The notes under the pieces: generated by a model
What the model saw: only the letters and a program-made list of their open reading frames with translations
Told to the model about the DNA's origin: nothing
The model's database searches: none
Translations under genes and position numbers: made by a program
Assembly: GCA_045113275.1 (NCBI GenBank)
Contig: JBGUIU010000108.1
Coordinates: 1-30,723, forward strand
Reading direction: 5' to 3'
From: UBA1181 sp045113275
GTDB taxonomy: Bacteria; Bacteroidota; Bacteroidia; Bacteroidales; Paludibacteraceae
Length of the DNA stretch: 30,723 bases
Shown: positions 23,300 to 30,723 of the stretch, one piece after another
Layout of the letters: each line of letters starts with the position of its first letter
Position numbering within the stretch: the stretch's first letter is position 1

Positions 23300-23971
23300 A
23301 TGAATTATTGGGTATTATTTGGACTCATTGCTATCGTGAGTTGGATTGTACAAAAAATATTAACGCATCGTTTCGACAAATATTCAGAGTCTGCTATTTC
23401 TATGACAGGTAGAGAAGTGGCAGAAAAGATGTTGCGTGATAATGGTATTGACGATGTGAGAGTATGTTCTACACCAGGTAAATTGACAGATCATTATAAT
23501 CCAGTGGATAAGACATTGAATTTGAGTGAGAGTGTTTATGGGTGTGCAAATATTGCGGCAGCGGCTGTAGCTGCTCATGAATGTGGTCATGCGGTACAAC
23601 ATGCAAGAGGCTATGCTTTCTTGAAGATGCGTTCCGCTATGGTGCCAGCAGTAAGTTTTGCAAGTAAATGGGTGACATGGATCATCTTAGGAGGAATCTT
23701 ATTAATCAACATCTTCCCTCAGTTGTTATTGATCGGTATATGTTTATTTGCAGTGACAACCCTCTTTAGTTTTGTCACATTGCCAGTTGAAATAGATGCC
23801 AGCTCACGAGCTTTGGCATGGTTGAAAAATTCAGGCGTAAGTGATTTCTCTAATCATGAAATGGCTAAGAAAGCGTTGCGTTCTGCTGCATATACGTATG
23901 TTGTAGCTGCATTAAGTTCATTGGCTACATTAATTTATTACATATTAATCTATATGGGAAGAAGAAACTAA
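23300..23971 (+). CDS. Membrane zinc metallopeptidase (YugP-like)
   Basis: The 223-residue protein has a first membrane helix (residues 3-18), then a soluble segment with DHYNPVDKTLNLSESVY and the zinc site AAHECGHAVQH (His93, Glu94, His97). Two or three further helices (about 115-155 and 195-218) surround LPVEIDASSRALAWLK, which probably supplies the third ligand. This is the pattern of neutral zinc metallopeptidases of the YugP type, whose substrates are unknown. It follows the M3 gene after 118 bases and is followed after 14 bases by a conserved unknown gene. Confidence 0.88.
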   Translation: MNYWVLFGLIAIVSWIVQKILTHRFDKYSESAISMTGREVAEKMLRDNGIDDVRVCSTPGKLTDHYNPVDKTLNLSESVYGCANIAAAAVAAHECGHAVQHARGYAFLKMRSAMVPAVSFASKWVTWIILGGILLINIFPQLLLIGICLFAVTTLFSFVTLPVEIDASSRALAWLKNSGVSDFSNHEMAKKALRSAAYTYVVAALSSLATLIYYILIYMGRRN

Positions 23972-23985
23972 AAAATACATAAAAG

Positions 23986-24597
23986 ATGGGATTGACAGAA
24001 AAATTACAGAGAAAGCAGGCTGCCATGCAAGAGGAGGCACAGAACAGAGTGCAAGATTTTAACTCATTGTTCGGTGTTTATTTACAGGCGACGATGGCTG
24101 TAAATCTAGGAATTGTTGATTTGCGGATGTTGCCTGATTTGAAATTGATGAAACAGAAGTTTAAAATCCCTACACAAGGACGTTTGGGCGTTGCGGAAAA
24201 AGCTTTTGTGAGTGAATTGATGATGAATGAATATGGAATGGATGAATCCTTTTTTAAAGGAATAGATTCTTCTGCCAAAAAGAATTGTAAAAAGGTACAA
24301 GATATGCAGTCATATTTCAGTATGTTGCAGGCTTTCTTCCAACAGTTGTTCATGGCTTTATCCTCGGAAATGGGTATGTCACTTCGTTTGCCAGGCTTCT
24401 TCCGTAAGTTGATAAAGTCTTCGACCAAGGATGCAATTCATAAGATTTTGACGTCGAATGATTTTAAAGCGGCAGATGCTAGACGTGCGGCTGTGGATGT
24501 TCGCGCATTAAAAGAAAAATTAGGATTCTCAGAGGATTGGATGGTACAATATGCCTTCCCTGTTTTGATGATTTCTAAAGGTGCTAAAGTGAAATGA
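23986..24597 (+). CDS. Conserved protein of unknown function, mainly helical
   Basis: I do not recognise the family of this 203-residue protein. It has no signal peptide and no clear membrane helix. It starts with a Gln/Glu-rich helix (LTEKLQRKQAAMQEEAQNRV) and carries a methionine- and phenylalanine-rich middle (MQSYFSMLQAFFQQLFMAL). A basic region (LPGFFRKLIKSSTKDAIHKIL) precedes a final helical segment. The tight spacing (14 bases after the zinc peptidase, 10 before rel) suggests one operon with both. Confidence 0.65.
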   Translation: MGLTEKLQRKQAAMQEEAQNRVQDFNSLFGVYLQATMAVNLGIVDLRMLPDLKLMKQKFKIPTQGRLGVAEKAFVSELMMNEYGMDESFFKGIDSSAKKNCKKVQDMQSYFSMLQAFFQQLFMALSSEMGMSLRLPGFFRKLIKSSTKDAIHKILTSNDFKAADARRAAVDVRALKEKLGFSEDWMVQYAFPVLMISKGAKVK

Positions 24598-24607
24598 TAA
24601 TGTTTGA

Positions 24608-26773
24608 ATGGGAAAGTCATTAAGTGAAAAATTCAATAATTTAGTTGCTTCTCCGGAACTGTCTTTGACAGATTCGGAGAAGTTGTGTTTGACAGCTATC
24701 TATCAACCAGTATTTGCGGAAGAGTTAGACGAAGAGAAAACGGCTCATTATCATCAGTCGTTAGACGTTGCCTATATTCTGATGGAAGAGGCAAATATAG
24801 GTAAGATACCTGTTGAAAGTATTTTAGTTTATCGGGCTGTAAAGGAGAATCTACTAGCACAAGATGAGGTGAAAGAGAAGTTCGGAGAACAGGTAGATTC
24901 AATCTTGTCTGGTTTGCTGAAATCGAGAGAGTTATATAAGAAAAATCCATCTGTTGAGTCGGAAAACTTCCGTAAGCTATTATTGACAATCGTGGAGGAT
25001 ATCCGTGTTGTCATCATCTTAATTTGTGAGCAGTTGTATTTGATGCGGACAATTGAGCAATATGATGAAGATCGTAAAAATCGTATTGCACAAGAAGCCT
25101 CTTACTTATATGCTCCATTGGCTCATCGTTTAGGTTTATATCGTATTAAGTCTGAATTGGAAGATCTCTCTCTGAAATATACTAATTATGCAATTTACAA
25201 GGAGATAGACATGAAATTGCATGAGACGAAGAGTGATCGTGAACGGTATATTGATGCATTTATTGCTCCATTAAAAGCGGAACTGGAGAAAGCAGGTTTT
25301 ACTTTTTCTATCAAGGGACGTACGAAGTCCATTTATTCTATTTGGAATAAGATGAAAAAGCAGAATACTGTCTTTGAGAATATATATGATATTTTTGCCA
25401 TCCGTGTCATCCTCTCTTCTCCGTTAGAAAGAGAGAAGGCGGATTGTTGGCAGGTCTATTCTTTGGTAACCGATAAATATCAACCTAATCCTAAACGATT
25501 AAGAGACTGGTTGTCTATTCCTAAATCAAACGGATATGAGTCTTTGCATACCACGGTGATGGGACCGGAAGGTAAATGGGTAGAGGTACAGATTCGTACG
25601 GAACGGATGGATGAGATTGCAGAGAAAGGTTTTGCAGCTCATTTTAAATACAAAGGTATCAAGGGAGAAGCCAATTTTGATTCATGGTTGTCCAATGTAA
25701 GGGAACTGTTGGAGAATCCTCAATCGGATTCGACCGAATACATGGATGATTTCAAATTGAGTCTGTACAAAAAGGAGATCTTCGTGTTTACACCAACGGG
25801 TGATTTGCGGAAGTTGCCGAAGGGTGCTACCATCTTGGATTTTGCCTTTGATATTCATTCCGGGTTGGGATGCCATTGCATAGGTGGTAAGGTGAATGGT
25901 AAAAGTGTTACTATCCGTACTGAACTGCATAATGGTGATCAGGTAGAGATCTTTACCAATAATAGCCAGGAGCCTCATAAGGAGTGGCTCACTTTTGTTC
26001 AAACATCCAAAGCCAAGACACGTATCAAGCAATATATCCGTCAGCAAGAGGCTGTCAACATGGAAGAAGGCAAGGAGTTGATTAAGAGACGATTGAAAAA
26101 TTGGAAATTAGTCTATGATGAGAGTGTAGTCTTCCGGATGGCACAAAAATGTGGTTATAAAGCCATTCAGGATTTTTATCAAGCCTTGGCGGAGGATAAA
26201 TTGGATGTGTCGAAACTGAAGGATATGTATGTGTCTTGTCAGGAAAAAGACGTTATCACAGAGACACAGAAAGGTGCCGAGAACTTCACGCAGATGACAG
26301 AATTACAAACCATCTCTTCGAAAGAGGATGTGTTGGTGATAGATGATCATTTGAAAGGCATTGAATACACGTTGTCTAAGTGTTGTAATCCTATTTATGG
26401 TGATGATATTTTCGGTTTCGTATCGATTCATAACGGTATAAAAATACATAGGACAGACTGTCCGAATGCTCCACAGATGATGTCTCGTTTTGGGTATCGT
26501 TTTATCAAGGCTCGTTGGGCAGGAAAATCATCGGATAAGCTGTATGCTTGCACGTTACGTGTTATTGGAAATGATGATATTGGAATCGTAACGAATATCA
26601 CATCGTTGATTCAAAAGGAGACGAATGTGTCGTTGCGCTCTATTTCAGTCAATTCTGTCGATGGCTTGTTTCAAGGTAACCTAACCGTGAATGTGTCGGA
26701 TATGAAACAGTTGGAACAGATCATTAACAAGATAAAAACGATCAAAGGCGTGAAATCAGTGAGTCGTAATTAA
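24608..26773 (+). CDS. rel: RelA/SpoT family (p)ppGpp synthetase with a degenerate hydrolase domain
   Basis: The 721-residue protein has long-Rel architecture. A hydrolase-like domain (1-200) is followed by the synthetase (about 225-350, with GRTKSIYSIWNKMKKQ and NGYESLHTTVMGP). A TGS domain (about 388-450), a Cys-containing region (YTLSKCCNPIYGDDIFGF) and a C-terminal ACT domain complete it. The synthetase catalytic pattern is kept. In the hydrolase part the HD motif is replaced by Tyr75-Arg76, the following ED by Lys-Glu, and DRLHNMRT by EQLYLMRT, so no metal site remains. The charge motif reads RLRD (297-300), basic like bifunctional Rel/SpoT (RxKD) rather than acidic like RelA (ExDD). It therefore probably makes but does not degrade the alarmone. 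Confidence 0.92.
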   Translation: MGKSLSEKFNNLVASPELSLTDSEKLCLTAIYQPVFAEELDEEKTAHYHQSLDVAYILMEEANIGKIPVESILVYRAVKENLLAQDEVKEKFGEQVDSILSGLLKSRELYKKNPSVESENFRKLLLTIVEDIRVVIILICEQLYLMRTIEQYDEDRKNRIAQEASYLYAPLAHRLGLYRIKSELEDLSLKYTNYAIYKEIDMKLHETKSDRERYIDAFIAPLKAELEKAGFTFSIKGRTKSIYSIWNKMKKQNTVFENIYDIFAIRVILSSPLEREKADCWQVYSLVTDKYQPNPKRLRDWLSIPKSNGYESLHTTVMGPEGKWVEVQIRTERMDEIAEKGFAAHFKYKGIKGEANFDSWLSNVRELLENPQSDSTEYMDDFKLSLYKKEIFVFTPTGDLRKLPKGATILDFAFDIHSGLGCHCIGGKVNGKSVTIRTELHNGDQVEIFTNNSQEPHKEWLTFVQTSKAKTRIKQYIRQQEAVNMEEGKELIKRRLKNWKLVYDESVVFRMAQKCGYKAIQDFYQALAEDKLDVSKLKDMYVSCQEKDVITETQKGAENFTQMTELQTISSKEDVLVIDDHLKGIEYTLSKCCNPIYGDDIFGFVSIHNGIKIHRTDCPNAPQMMSRFGYRFIKARWAGKSSDKLYACTLRVIGNDDIGIVTNITSLIQKETNVSLRSISVNSVDGLFQGNLTVNVSDMKQLEQIINKIKTIKGVKSVSRN

Positions 26774-26778
26774 AGTAT

Positions 26779-26810
26779 ATCATAAATCGTATTAAAATCA
26801 TAAATCGTAT
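26779..26810 (+). repeat. 14-base direct repeat before the riboflavin synthase start
   Basis: ATCATAAATCGTAT occurs at 26779-26792 and again at 26797-26810, the second copy running into the ATG. It may be a small duplication that moved the spacing between rel and riboflavin synthase. Confidence 0.7.
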
Positions 26811-27408
26811 GTTTTCAGGAATCGTAGAAGCAACCGGTAAGGTGGTAAATATAAGGAAAGAGGAGGAGAATGTTCATATTACAATGTCTTGTCCTTTTGT
26901 AGATGAATTGAAGATAGATCAGAGTGTGGCTCATAATGGTGTTTGCTTGACTGTGGTTAGCAAGGATCGTGACACCTATACGGTGACAGCCATTCAGGAG
27001 ACTTTAAGACGATCTAATTTAGGATTGCTTAAAGAGGGTAGTCTGGTTAATTTAGAGAGAAGCATGATGATGAATGGTCGCTTGGATGGCCATATCGTTC
27101 AGGGTCATGTTGATACCGTGGCTCGATGTATAGAGAAAAAGTCGGAAGACGGTAGCTGGTATTTTACATTCCAATATGAGGCTGATCCTGTTATGGCTAA
27201 GAAAGGATATGTGACGGTAGAAAAAGGGTCTGTTACGGTTAATGGAACAAGTCTAACGGTCTGTGACTCTCAGTTGGATCGCTTCTCTGTTGCCATCATT
27301 CCTTATACGTATGAGCACACAAATTTCTGTCAGATCGAAGTAGGTACAGTCGTGAATATTGAGTTCGATATCATTGGTAAGTATCTAAGCCGAATGATGG
27401 CCATCTGA
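26809..27408 (+). CDS. ribE: Riboflavin synthase, alpha chain
   Basis: The 199-residue enzyme starts MFSGIVEATG and shows two lumazine-binding barrels in tandem. The first has GVCLTVV (about 45-51), the second GHIVQGHVDTVA (97-108) and NGTSLTVC (about 145-152). It joins two 6,7-dimethyl-8-ribityllumazine molecules to form riboflavin. Length and motifs are normal. It lies 35 bases after rel and is probably read on the same transcript. An inverted repeat with a T-run 16-105 bases behind it may be the terminator. Confidence 0.95.
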   Translation: MFSGIVEATGKVVNIRKEEENVHITMSCPFVDELKIDQSVAHNGVCLTVVSKDRDTYTVTAIQETLRRSNLGLLKEGSLVNLERSMMMNGRLDGHIVQGHVDTVARCIEKKSEDGSWYFTFQYEADPVMAKKGYVTVEKGSVTVNGTSLTVCDSQLDRFSVAIIPYTYEHTNFCQIEVGTVVNIEFDIIGKYLSRMMAI

Positions 27409-27423
27409 TTCAAATTGTAAAAT

Positions 27424-27518
27424 AGGAAGAAGTATATTTTTTGATGTGATTATTTATCAAGAAGATTATGATTATAAGTAATTATAAATATATTTGCGAA
27501 TATACTTCTTCCTTTTTA
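27424..27518 (+). terminator. Possible long-stem terminator of the rel-riboflavin synthase unit
   Basis: AGGAAGAAGTATAT (27424-27437) pairs perfectly with ATATACTTCTTCCT (27500-27513), followed by a T-rich run (TTTTA). The loop of 62 bases is far longer than in common intrinsic terminators, so another role is possible. Confidence 0.45.
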
Positions 27519-27594
27519 TTGTCGGTCATGTGACTGACAAATGCGAAGCTATGTCATGCAACACATGTTGTAAGGTTCGGAGGACAAGATTTTT

Positions 27595-27747
27595 ATGCGT
27601 GAACAACACTCATGTTTCCTAATCTATTTCTTTTATCAGGTCATTTGTGAATCATTCTCGACAGAACAGGCGGATCATGAAAAAACTAGTAAGTTGTATC
27701 ATACGCTTTATTATGACATGAAAAATAGATCAGCTTGCGATTCTTAA
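27595..27747 (+). CDS. Possible 50-residue small protein, weak call
   Basis: An ATG is preceded by GGAGGA at a distance of about ten bases and followed by 50 codons to TAA. The product would start MREQHSCFLIYFFYQVI and contain KLYHTLYYDMKN. No family is recognised and Bacteroidota rarely rely on Shine-Dalgarno sites, so chance is quite possible. Confidence 0.2.
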   Translation: MREQHSCFLIYFFYQVICESFSTEQADHEKTSKLYHTLYYDMKNRSACDS

Positions 27748-27775
27748 TGAATACGAGTCATTAAATTCATAACCC

Positions 27776-28144
27776 ATGAGAAGGAAAATTATTATTGCGG
27801 TGTTACTTTTAGGTTACTTTTGCCTGTTATGGGTAGGTGCACATGCTGACAATTGTGATACCGTGAGTAGCGTGAGTTGGATGGATGGAAGTAGTGCGGG
27901 TTTTTATGATTATGGATTTGAAATTCAATCCGTTAGTAATGATGAATACAACGATATTGTGGGTGAAAAATTTACTCTACGCGAGGGGTGCAAATTGATA
28001 GGTTCTACAATGTATGAAATTGATGATAAAGCCAACTTTGAACTTCACGTGATTTCCTTTCAGATAAAAAACCATAGGATATTCCCTTTCCGTATCTATT
28101 TTATCGGAGGAAATTCTTCTAGTTCTCTGATTGGTATAAAGTGA
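27776..28144 (+). CDS. Small secreted protein, unknown function
   Basis: The 122-residue product has a clear signal peptide (RRKIIIAVLLLGYFCLLWVGAHA, cut near residue 24). The mature part is about 98 residues, with an acidic first half (SNDEYNDIVGEKFTLREGCKLIG) and a strand-rich end (FELHVISFQIKNHRIFPFRIYFIGG). I recognise no family. It is the first of three secreted-protein genes in a row, separated by 70 to 120 bases, which may have separate promoters; none could be identified. Confidence 0.55.
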   Translation: MRRKIIIAVLLLGYFCLLWVGAHADNCDTVSSVSWMDGSSAGFYDYGFEIQSVSNDEYNDIVGEKFTLREGCKLIGSTMYEIDDKANFELHVISFQIKNHRIFPFRIYFIGGNSSSSLIGIK

Positions 28145-28228
28145 TAAAGAAAAGAGTAGGGGGGACGATATGAGTTATTAAATTTCACTTTTATGCTGAT
28201 TGCAAAAAAGTGAATGAATCATTTAAAC

Positions 28229-29719
28229 ATGAAAAAAAGAACATTTTTACTGACATTGATGCTCGTTCTATTGGGAAGCCTTGCGGAGGCTAAATCCTTC
28301 TTAGACACTCTCGAAACGAGGTCTCAATTGCCATGTAATATACAAGAGTATCAACAGCTTAACAGACAAAGACTTGCGACAAAGACTGTGAAGAAGCAGT
28401 TGCCACTGGTGTCTGTCGCTCAAAAGCCGGCGGAGTATTATTCCTTAGGAAAGGTTGTCTTGAATGAGTGCACACTACTGCTGATAGAACAGAAATATAA
28501 GGACAATGGTCATATATATAAACAAGGGTATATATGTAAACTAGAGGAAACGGGGAAAGGAACTACGGTCACCGAAAAGATTCATATAGTAGATGATTTG
28601 AAAAAAGAGTTTATGATTGATGGCAGAAAAATCATTGTGTCTCAAATCGATACGGTGAAACCTACCCAAGATCATTTAACGTATGGACCTGAGATCGAAT
28701 CGTATAACTTGCCAGATAGTTATCCTGTAAATGTCAATGGATATGAATATGTTGATTTAGGTCTTTCTGTTCTATGGGCCACAAAGAATATTGGAGCCAG
28801 TACGGAGGAGGAGTCAGGACATTTCTTCGCTTGGGGAGAAACTGTGACGAAAAGGTTATACGATATTGACAATTATAAATTTGGGTGGTACACACTTTCT
28901 AAGTATGTCAACTGCAATAGTTCGTCTATGGAGTTGTCTGATCCCGATAGTCTAACCATGTTAGAACCCATTGATGATGCTGCTGTATGTATATGGGGGG
29001 CTCCGTGGAGAATGCCGACGAATAAAGAGTATATCGAGTTGGTAACCGAATGCGAATGGATTTGGACGCCGAACTATAAAGGGAAGGATGTGAATGGATA
29101 CATCGTGAGAGGAAAAACAGGTAATGAAATATTTTTACCCTGTGCAGGAAGCATAGGCATGACAGGTGAAAATTTGATTGCAAACCAAATAGGTTCCTAT
29201 TGGACATCAATGTTACATATAAACAAGTTTGCATACGAGATGTGTTTTGCTGTTTCGATGATTGATACAAGTTTGAATTCGAATCATCGATATATGGGGA
29301 AATCTATAAGACCTGTGATTGATAGAGATAGACGGTGTCATCAACACTTCGAAAATGTGGATGTGGGATCAAATGGAAGGCAGAGTACTACTTCTCAAAA
29401 AATGGTTGTACTCATTGAAGGGAAGGACTTTGAAGTGTCCAAGCCTTTTATTGTTCTAAGTGATACAGCCGTTAAAAGGCTACGGGAAGTACAGTTACCC
29501 ATCATAAAATTCATAGGCGTTAATGGTGAACAGCTGGTTGTTTCACAAGGACTTTGTTATGTTTGTTCGGGGTTTCCTGATTCATTCTTTTACTATTTGG
29601 ATGAAGATAATCGAGTCCGAATAGTAGAAGGTAACAGATTCGGTTTGGGCTTTGGAAGACTCAAAACATCAGAAATCCCTTCGTGGCTGATTCGAGATAC
29701 TTATGAGAATGATGATTGA
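28229..29719 (+). CDS. Secreted protein with a FISUMP-type domain
   Basis: The product has a signal peptide (KKRTFLLTLMLVLLGSLAEA). An N-terminal region of about 150 residues is unknown to me. A domain of the Fibrobacter succinogenes major paralogous type follows at about residues 165-365. It carries YEYVDLGLSVLWATKNIGA, FFAWGET, WRMPTNKEY, GNEIFLPCAGSIG, IGSYWTS and GKSIRPV, in that order. The last 125 residues are unknown. FISUMP domains are common in secreted Bacteroidota proteins and may be adhesive or surface-associated. The ATG at 28229 gives a standard signal peptide; an in-frame ATG at 28214 would add five residues. Confidence 0.75.
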   Translation: MKKRTFLLTLMLVLLGSLAEAKSFLDTLETRSQLPCNIQEYQQLNRQRLATKTVKKQLPLVSVAQKPAEYYSLGKVVLNECTLLLIEQKYKDNGHIYKQGYICKLEETGKGTTVTEKIHIVDDLKKEFMIDGRKIIVSQIDTVKPTQDHLTYGPEIESYNLPDSYPVNVNGYEYVDLGLSVLWATKNIGASTEEESGHFFAWGETVTKRLYDIDNYKFGWYTLSKYVNCNSSSMELSDPDSLTMLEPIDDAAVCIWGAPWRMPTNKEYIELVTECEWIWTPNYKGKDVNGYIVRGKTGNEIFLPCAGSIGMTGENLIANQIGSYWTSMLHINKFAYEMCFAVSMIDTSLNSNHRYMGKSIRPVIDRDRRCHQHFENVDVGSNGRQSTTSQKMVVLIEGKDFEVSKPFIVLSDTAVKRLREVQLPIIKFIGVNGEQLVVSQGLCYVCSGFPDSFFYYLDEDNRVRIVEGNRFGLGFGRLKTSEIPSWLIRDTYENDD

Positions 29720-29837
29720 TTGGTTAAAAAAATTATAGCGAAAATTCCAAAATACATTTGGATATTTAAGTCGGGTTTTGGAAAGAATTTTTGCCGATAG
29801 CAAGGTGCATTTCCCGGAGAAAACCATTTGATATACA

Positions 29838-30710
29838 ATGAAGAAAATAGCGATTTTGATATTTTTAATTGTTGCCATCCAATTAGTATATTCTCAGAAA
29901 GTGGATTGGAGCAAACCAATATACAAGGTGCCATGTTGTATGAATGACACTATCACATACACTTATTCGGGTGATACAACGTTTGTGGTACAAGCTAAGT
30001 GGTCGTTGAAAAATATAAAAACATATGTCAATGGTCAATTGATCACAGGAAATAATGGCTGTCGGAGTTGTGACGACTACGAAATAATTGATTCGTGTAC
30101 CAAATACGAGTATGAGGGAGACACAACAATTGCAAAAGAATTCATAAAAAGAATTCTCGAAGAAAAAATATATATTGATGGGAAAATCACTAAAAAAAGG
30201 CATTTTGTTTTATACAATAGTTATAGTTCCCAATCCATTTATCGGTATGACTCTCTGGGTTCTCTATGCACACGAATCAATACTGAATACTTAGAGAAAA
30301 AGATCAAAAGCGATACCATACAATACACGAATAAATACGATTCGCAAAATAGACTTGTCCGTATCATTGGCTCCGACAAAACTAAAATTGCCATAAAGTA
30401 TAGGAAAAATAGGATAAAAAGAATTTCTCACACACCAAAAAACCGATACCGTAAAATATCTTATTACAAAGACGCAAACTACAAAAATGACACGTTAATC
30501 ATAACGTATACTCGAAAGGGGAATCAATTTGAAAGAATAGAGTATGACTCCATCAACCGTCCTGTTTACATGGAAATTAGTAAAGGTGGTCCTATAGACG
30601 GATATACCACATACGTTACATATAAATATGATGATAATATTCAAACATCTGAATGGTTTGAAATTGACTGTGTGTGGACAGAATATGTAATCTATAAAAA
30701 AGAAGAGTAA
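29838..30710 (+). CDS. Secreted protein with YD-repeat-like strands
   Basis: The 290-residue product has a signal peptide (KKIAILIFLIVAIQLVYS, cut before QKVDW). Its second half shows short Tyr-Asp motifs (YRYDSLGSL, KYDSQNRLVRI, EYDSINRPVYM, YKYDDN), spaced like YD/RHS-type repeats but weaker. A Cys-Cys pair (KVPCCMND) and GCRSCDDYE lie in the first half. The gene is visibly richer in A and T than its neighbours and very rich in lysine, hinting at acquisition or relaxed selection. No toxin domain is visible. The function is unknown. Confidence 0.6.
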   Translation: MKKIAILIFLIVAIQLVYSQKVDWSKPIYKVPCCMNDTITYTYSGDTTFVVQAKWSLKNIKTYVNGQLITGNNGCRSCDDYEIIDSCTKYEYEGDTTIAKEFIKRILEEKIYIDGKITKKRHFVLYNSYSSQSIYRYDSLGSLCTRINTEYLEKKIKSDTIQYTNKYDSQNRLVRIIGSDKTKIAIKYRKNRIKRISHTPKNRYRKISYYKDANYKNDTLIITYTRKGNQFERIEYDSINRPVYMEISKGGPIDGYTTYVTYKYDDNIQTSEWFEIDCVWTEYVIYKKEE

Positions 30711-30723
30711 TATCGTTGATTGT

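Larger units (their letters stand above)
27409..27775. other. Intergenic spacer of 367 bases with hairpins
   Basis: The stretch holds the long inverted repeat at 27424-27513, a short hairpin TGTCGGTCA/TGACTGACA (27520-27539) and a TATATTTG box (27489-27496) that fits TAnnTTTG but has no -33 partner. A 50-codon frame at 27595-27747 is listed separately with low confidence. Nothing else is recognised. Confidence 0.6.

Overview
The window looks like a chromosomal segment of a Bacteroidota bacterium, most likely of the order Bacteroidales. Several upstream regions carry the Bacteroides-type -7 box TAnnTTTG instead of a sigma-70 TATAAT box, in two cases with a -33-like element at the right distance. 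The SRP RNA and RNase P RNA are of the usual bacterial types. The gene content also fits: a two-cluster EFR1-type ferredoxin, a FISUMP-type secreted protein, a urea-transporter/M23 fusion, a DUF6515-like secreted protein and a Rel protein with a degenerate hydrolase domain. I cannot name the genus.

Layout. 1-2464: the 3' end of a glycosyltransferase gene, a glutathione peroxidase remnant, a flavodoxin/ferredoxin (EFR1-like) gene, a TfoX N-domain gene and a four-helix membrane protein. 2542-2791: an RNA transcription unit in which SRP RNA runs almost directly into tRNA-Thr(TGT), followed by a terminator. 2819-6146: a small basic protein, then on the minus strand a divergent DprA-like protein followed by a UvrD/PcrA-type helicase. 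6257-7397: an aldo/keto reductase (L-glyceraldehyde-3-phosphate reductase type) with its own promoter. 7448-14373: a tightly packed six-gene operon (below). 14407-19090, minus strand: Tex, a Ser/Arg-rich secreted DUF6515-like protein and a universal stress protein. 19340-19690: RNase P RNA. 19731-27408, plus strand: a YihY/BrkB membrane protein, an M3 lipoprotein peptidase, a zinc membrane peptidase, a conserved unknown, Rel and riboflavin synthase. 27776-30710: three secreted proteins of uncertain function, one with a FISUMP domain.

The most interesting part is the six-gene operon at 7448-14373. In order it encodes a PqqD-like peptide-binding protein (RRE fold), an ATP-grasp ligase, a PLP-dependent decarboxylase of the DAP-decarboxylase fold, a urea-transporter/M23 metallopeptidase fusion, an outer-membrane-type protein with an Asn/Trp/Tyr-rich insert, and a periplasmic TPR protein. 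The decarboxylase starts with a short tail carrying YERPLL. This fits the YxxPxL signature that PqqD-like RRE proteins recognise in lasso-peptide leaders. My inference is that RiPP-style leader recognition may here be used to tether an amino-acid-modifying enzyme to an ATP-grasp ligase, coupled to an envelope module. No function is proven by sequence alone.

Smaller points of note are a Rel protein that has lost every hydrolase metal ligand, the DprA-like/helicase pair near a tRNA, the processed-looking SRP-tRNA unit, and two long inverted repeats in otherwise empty spacers. No insertion sequences, CRISPR arrays or integrases were seen.
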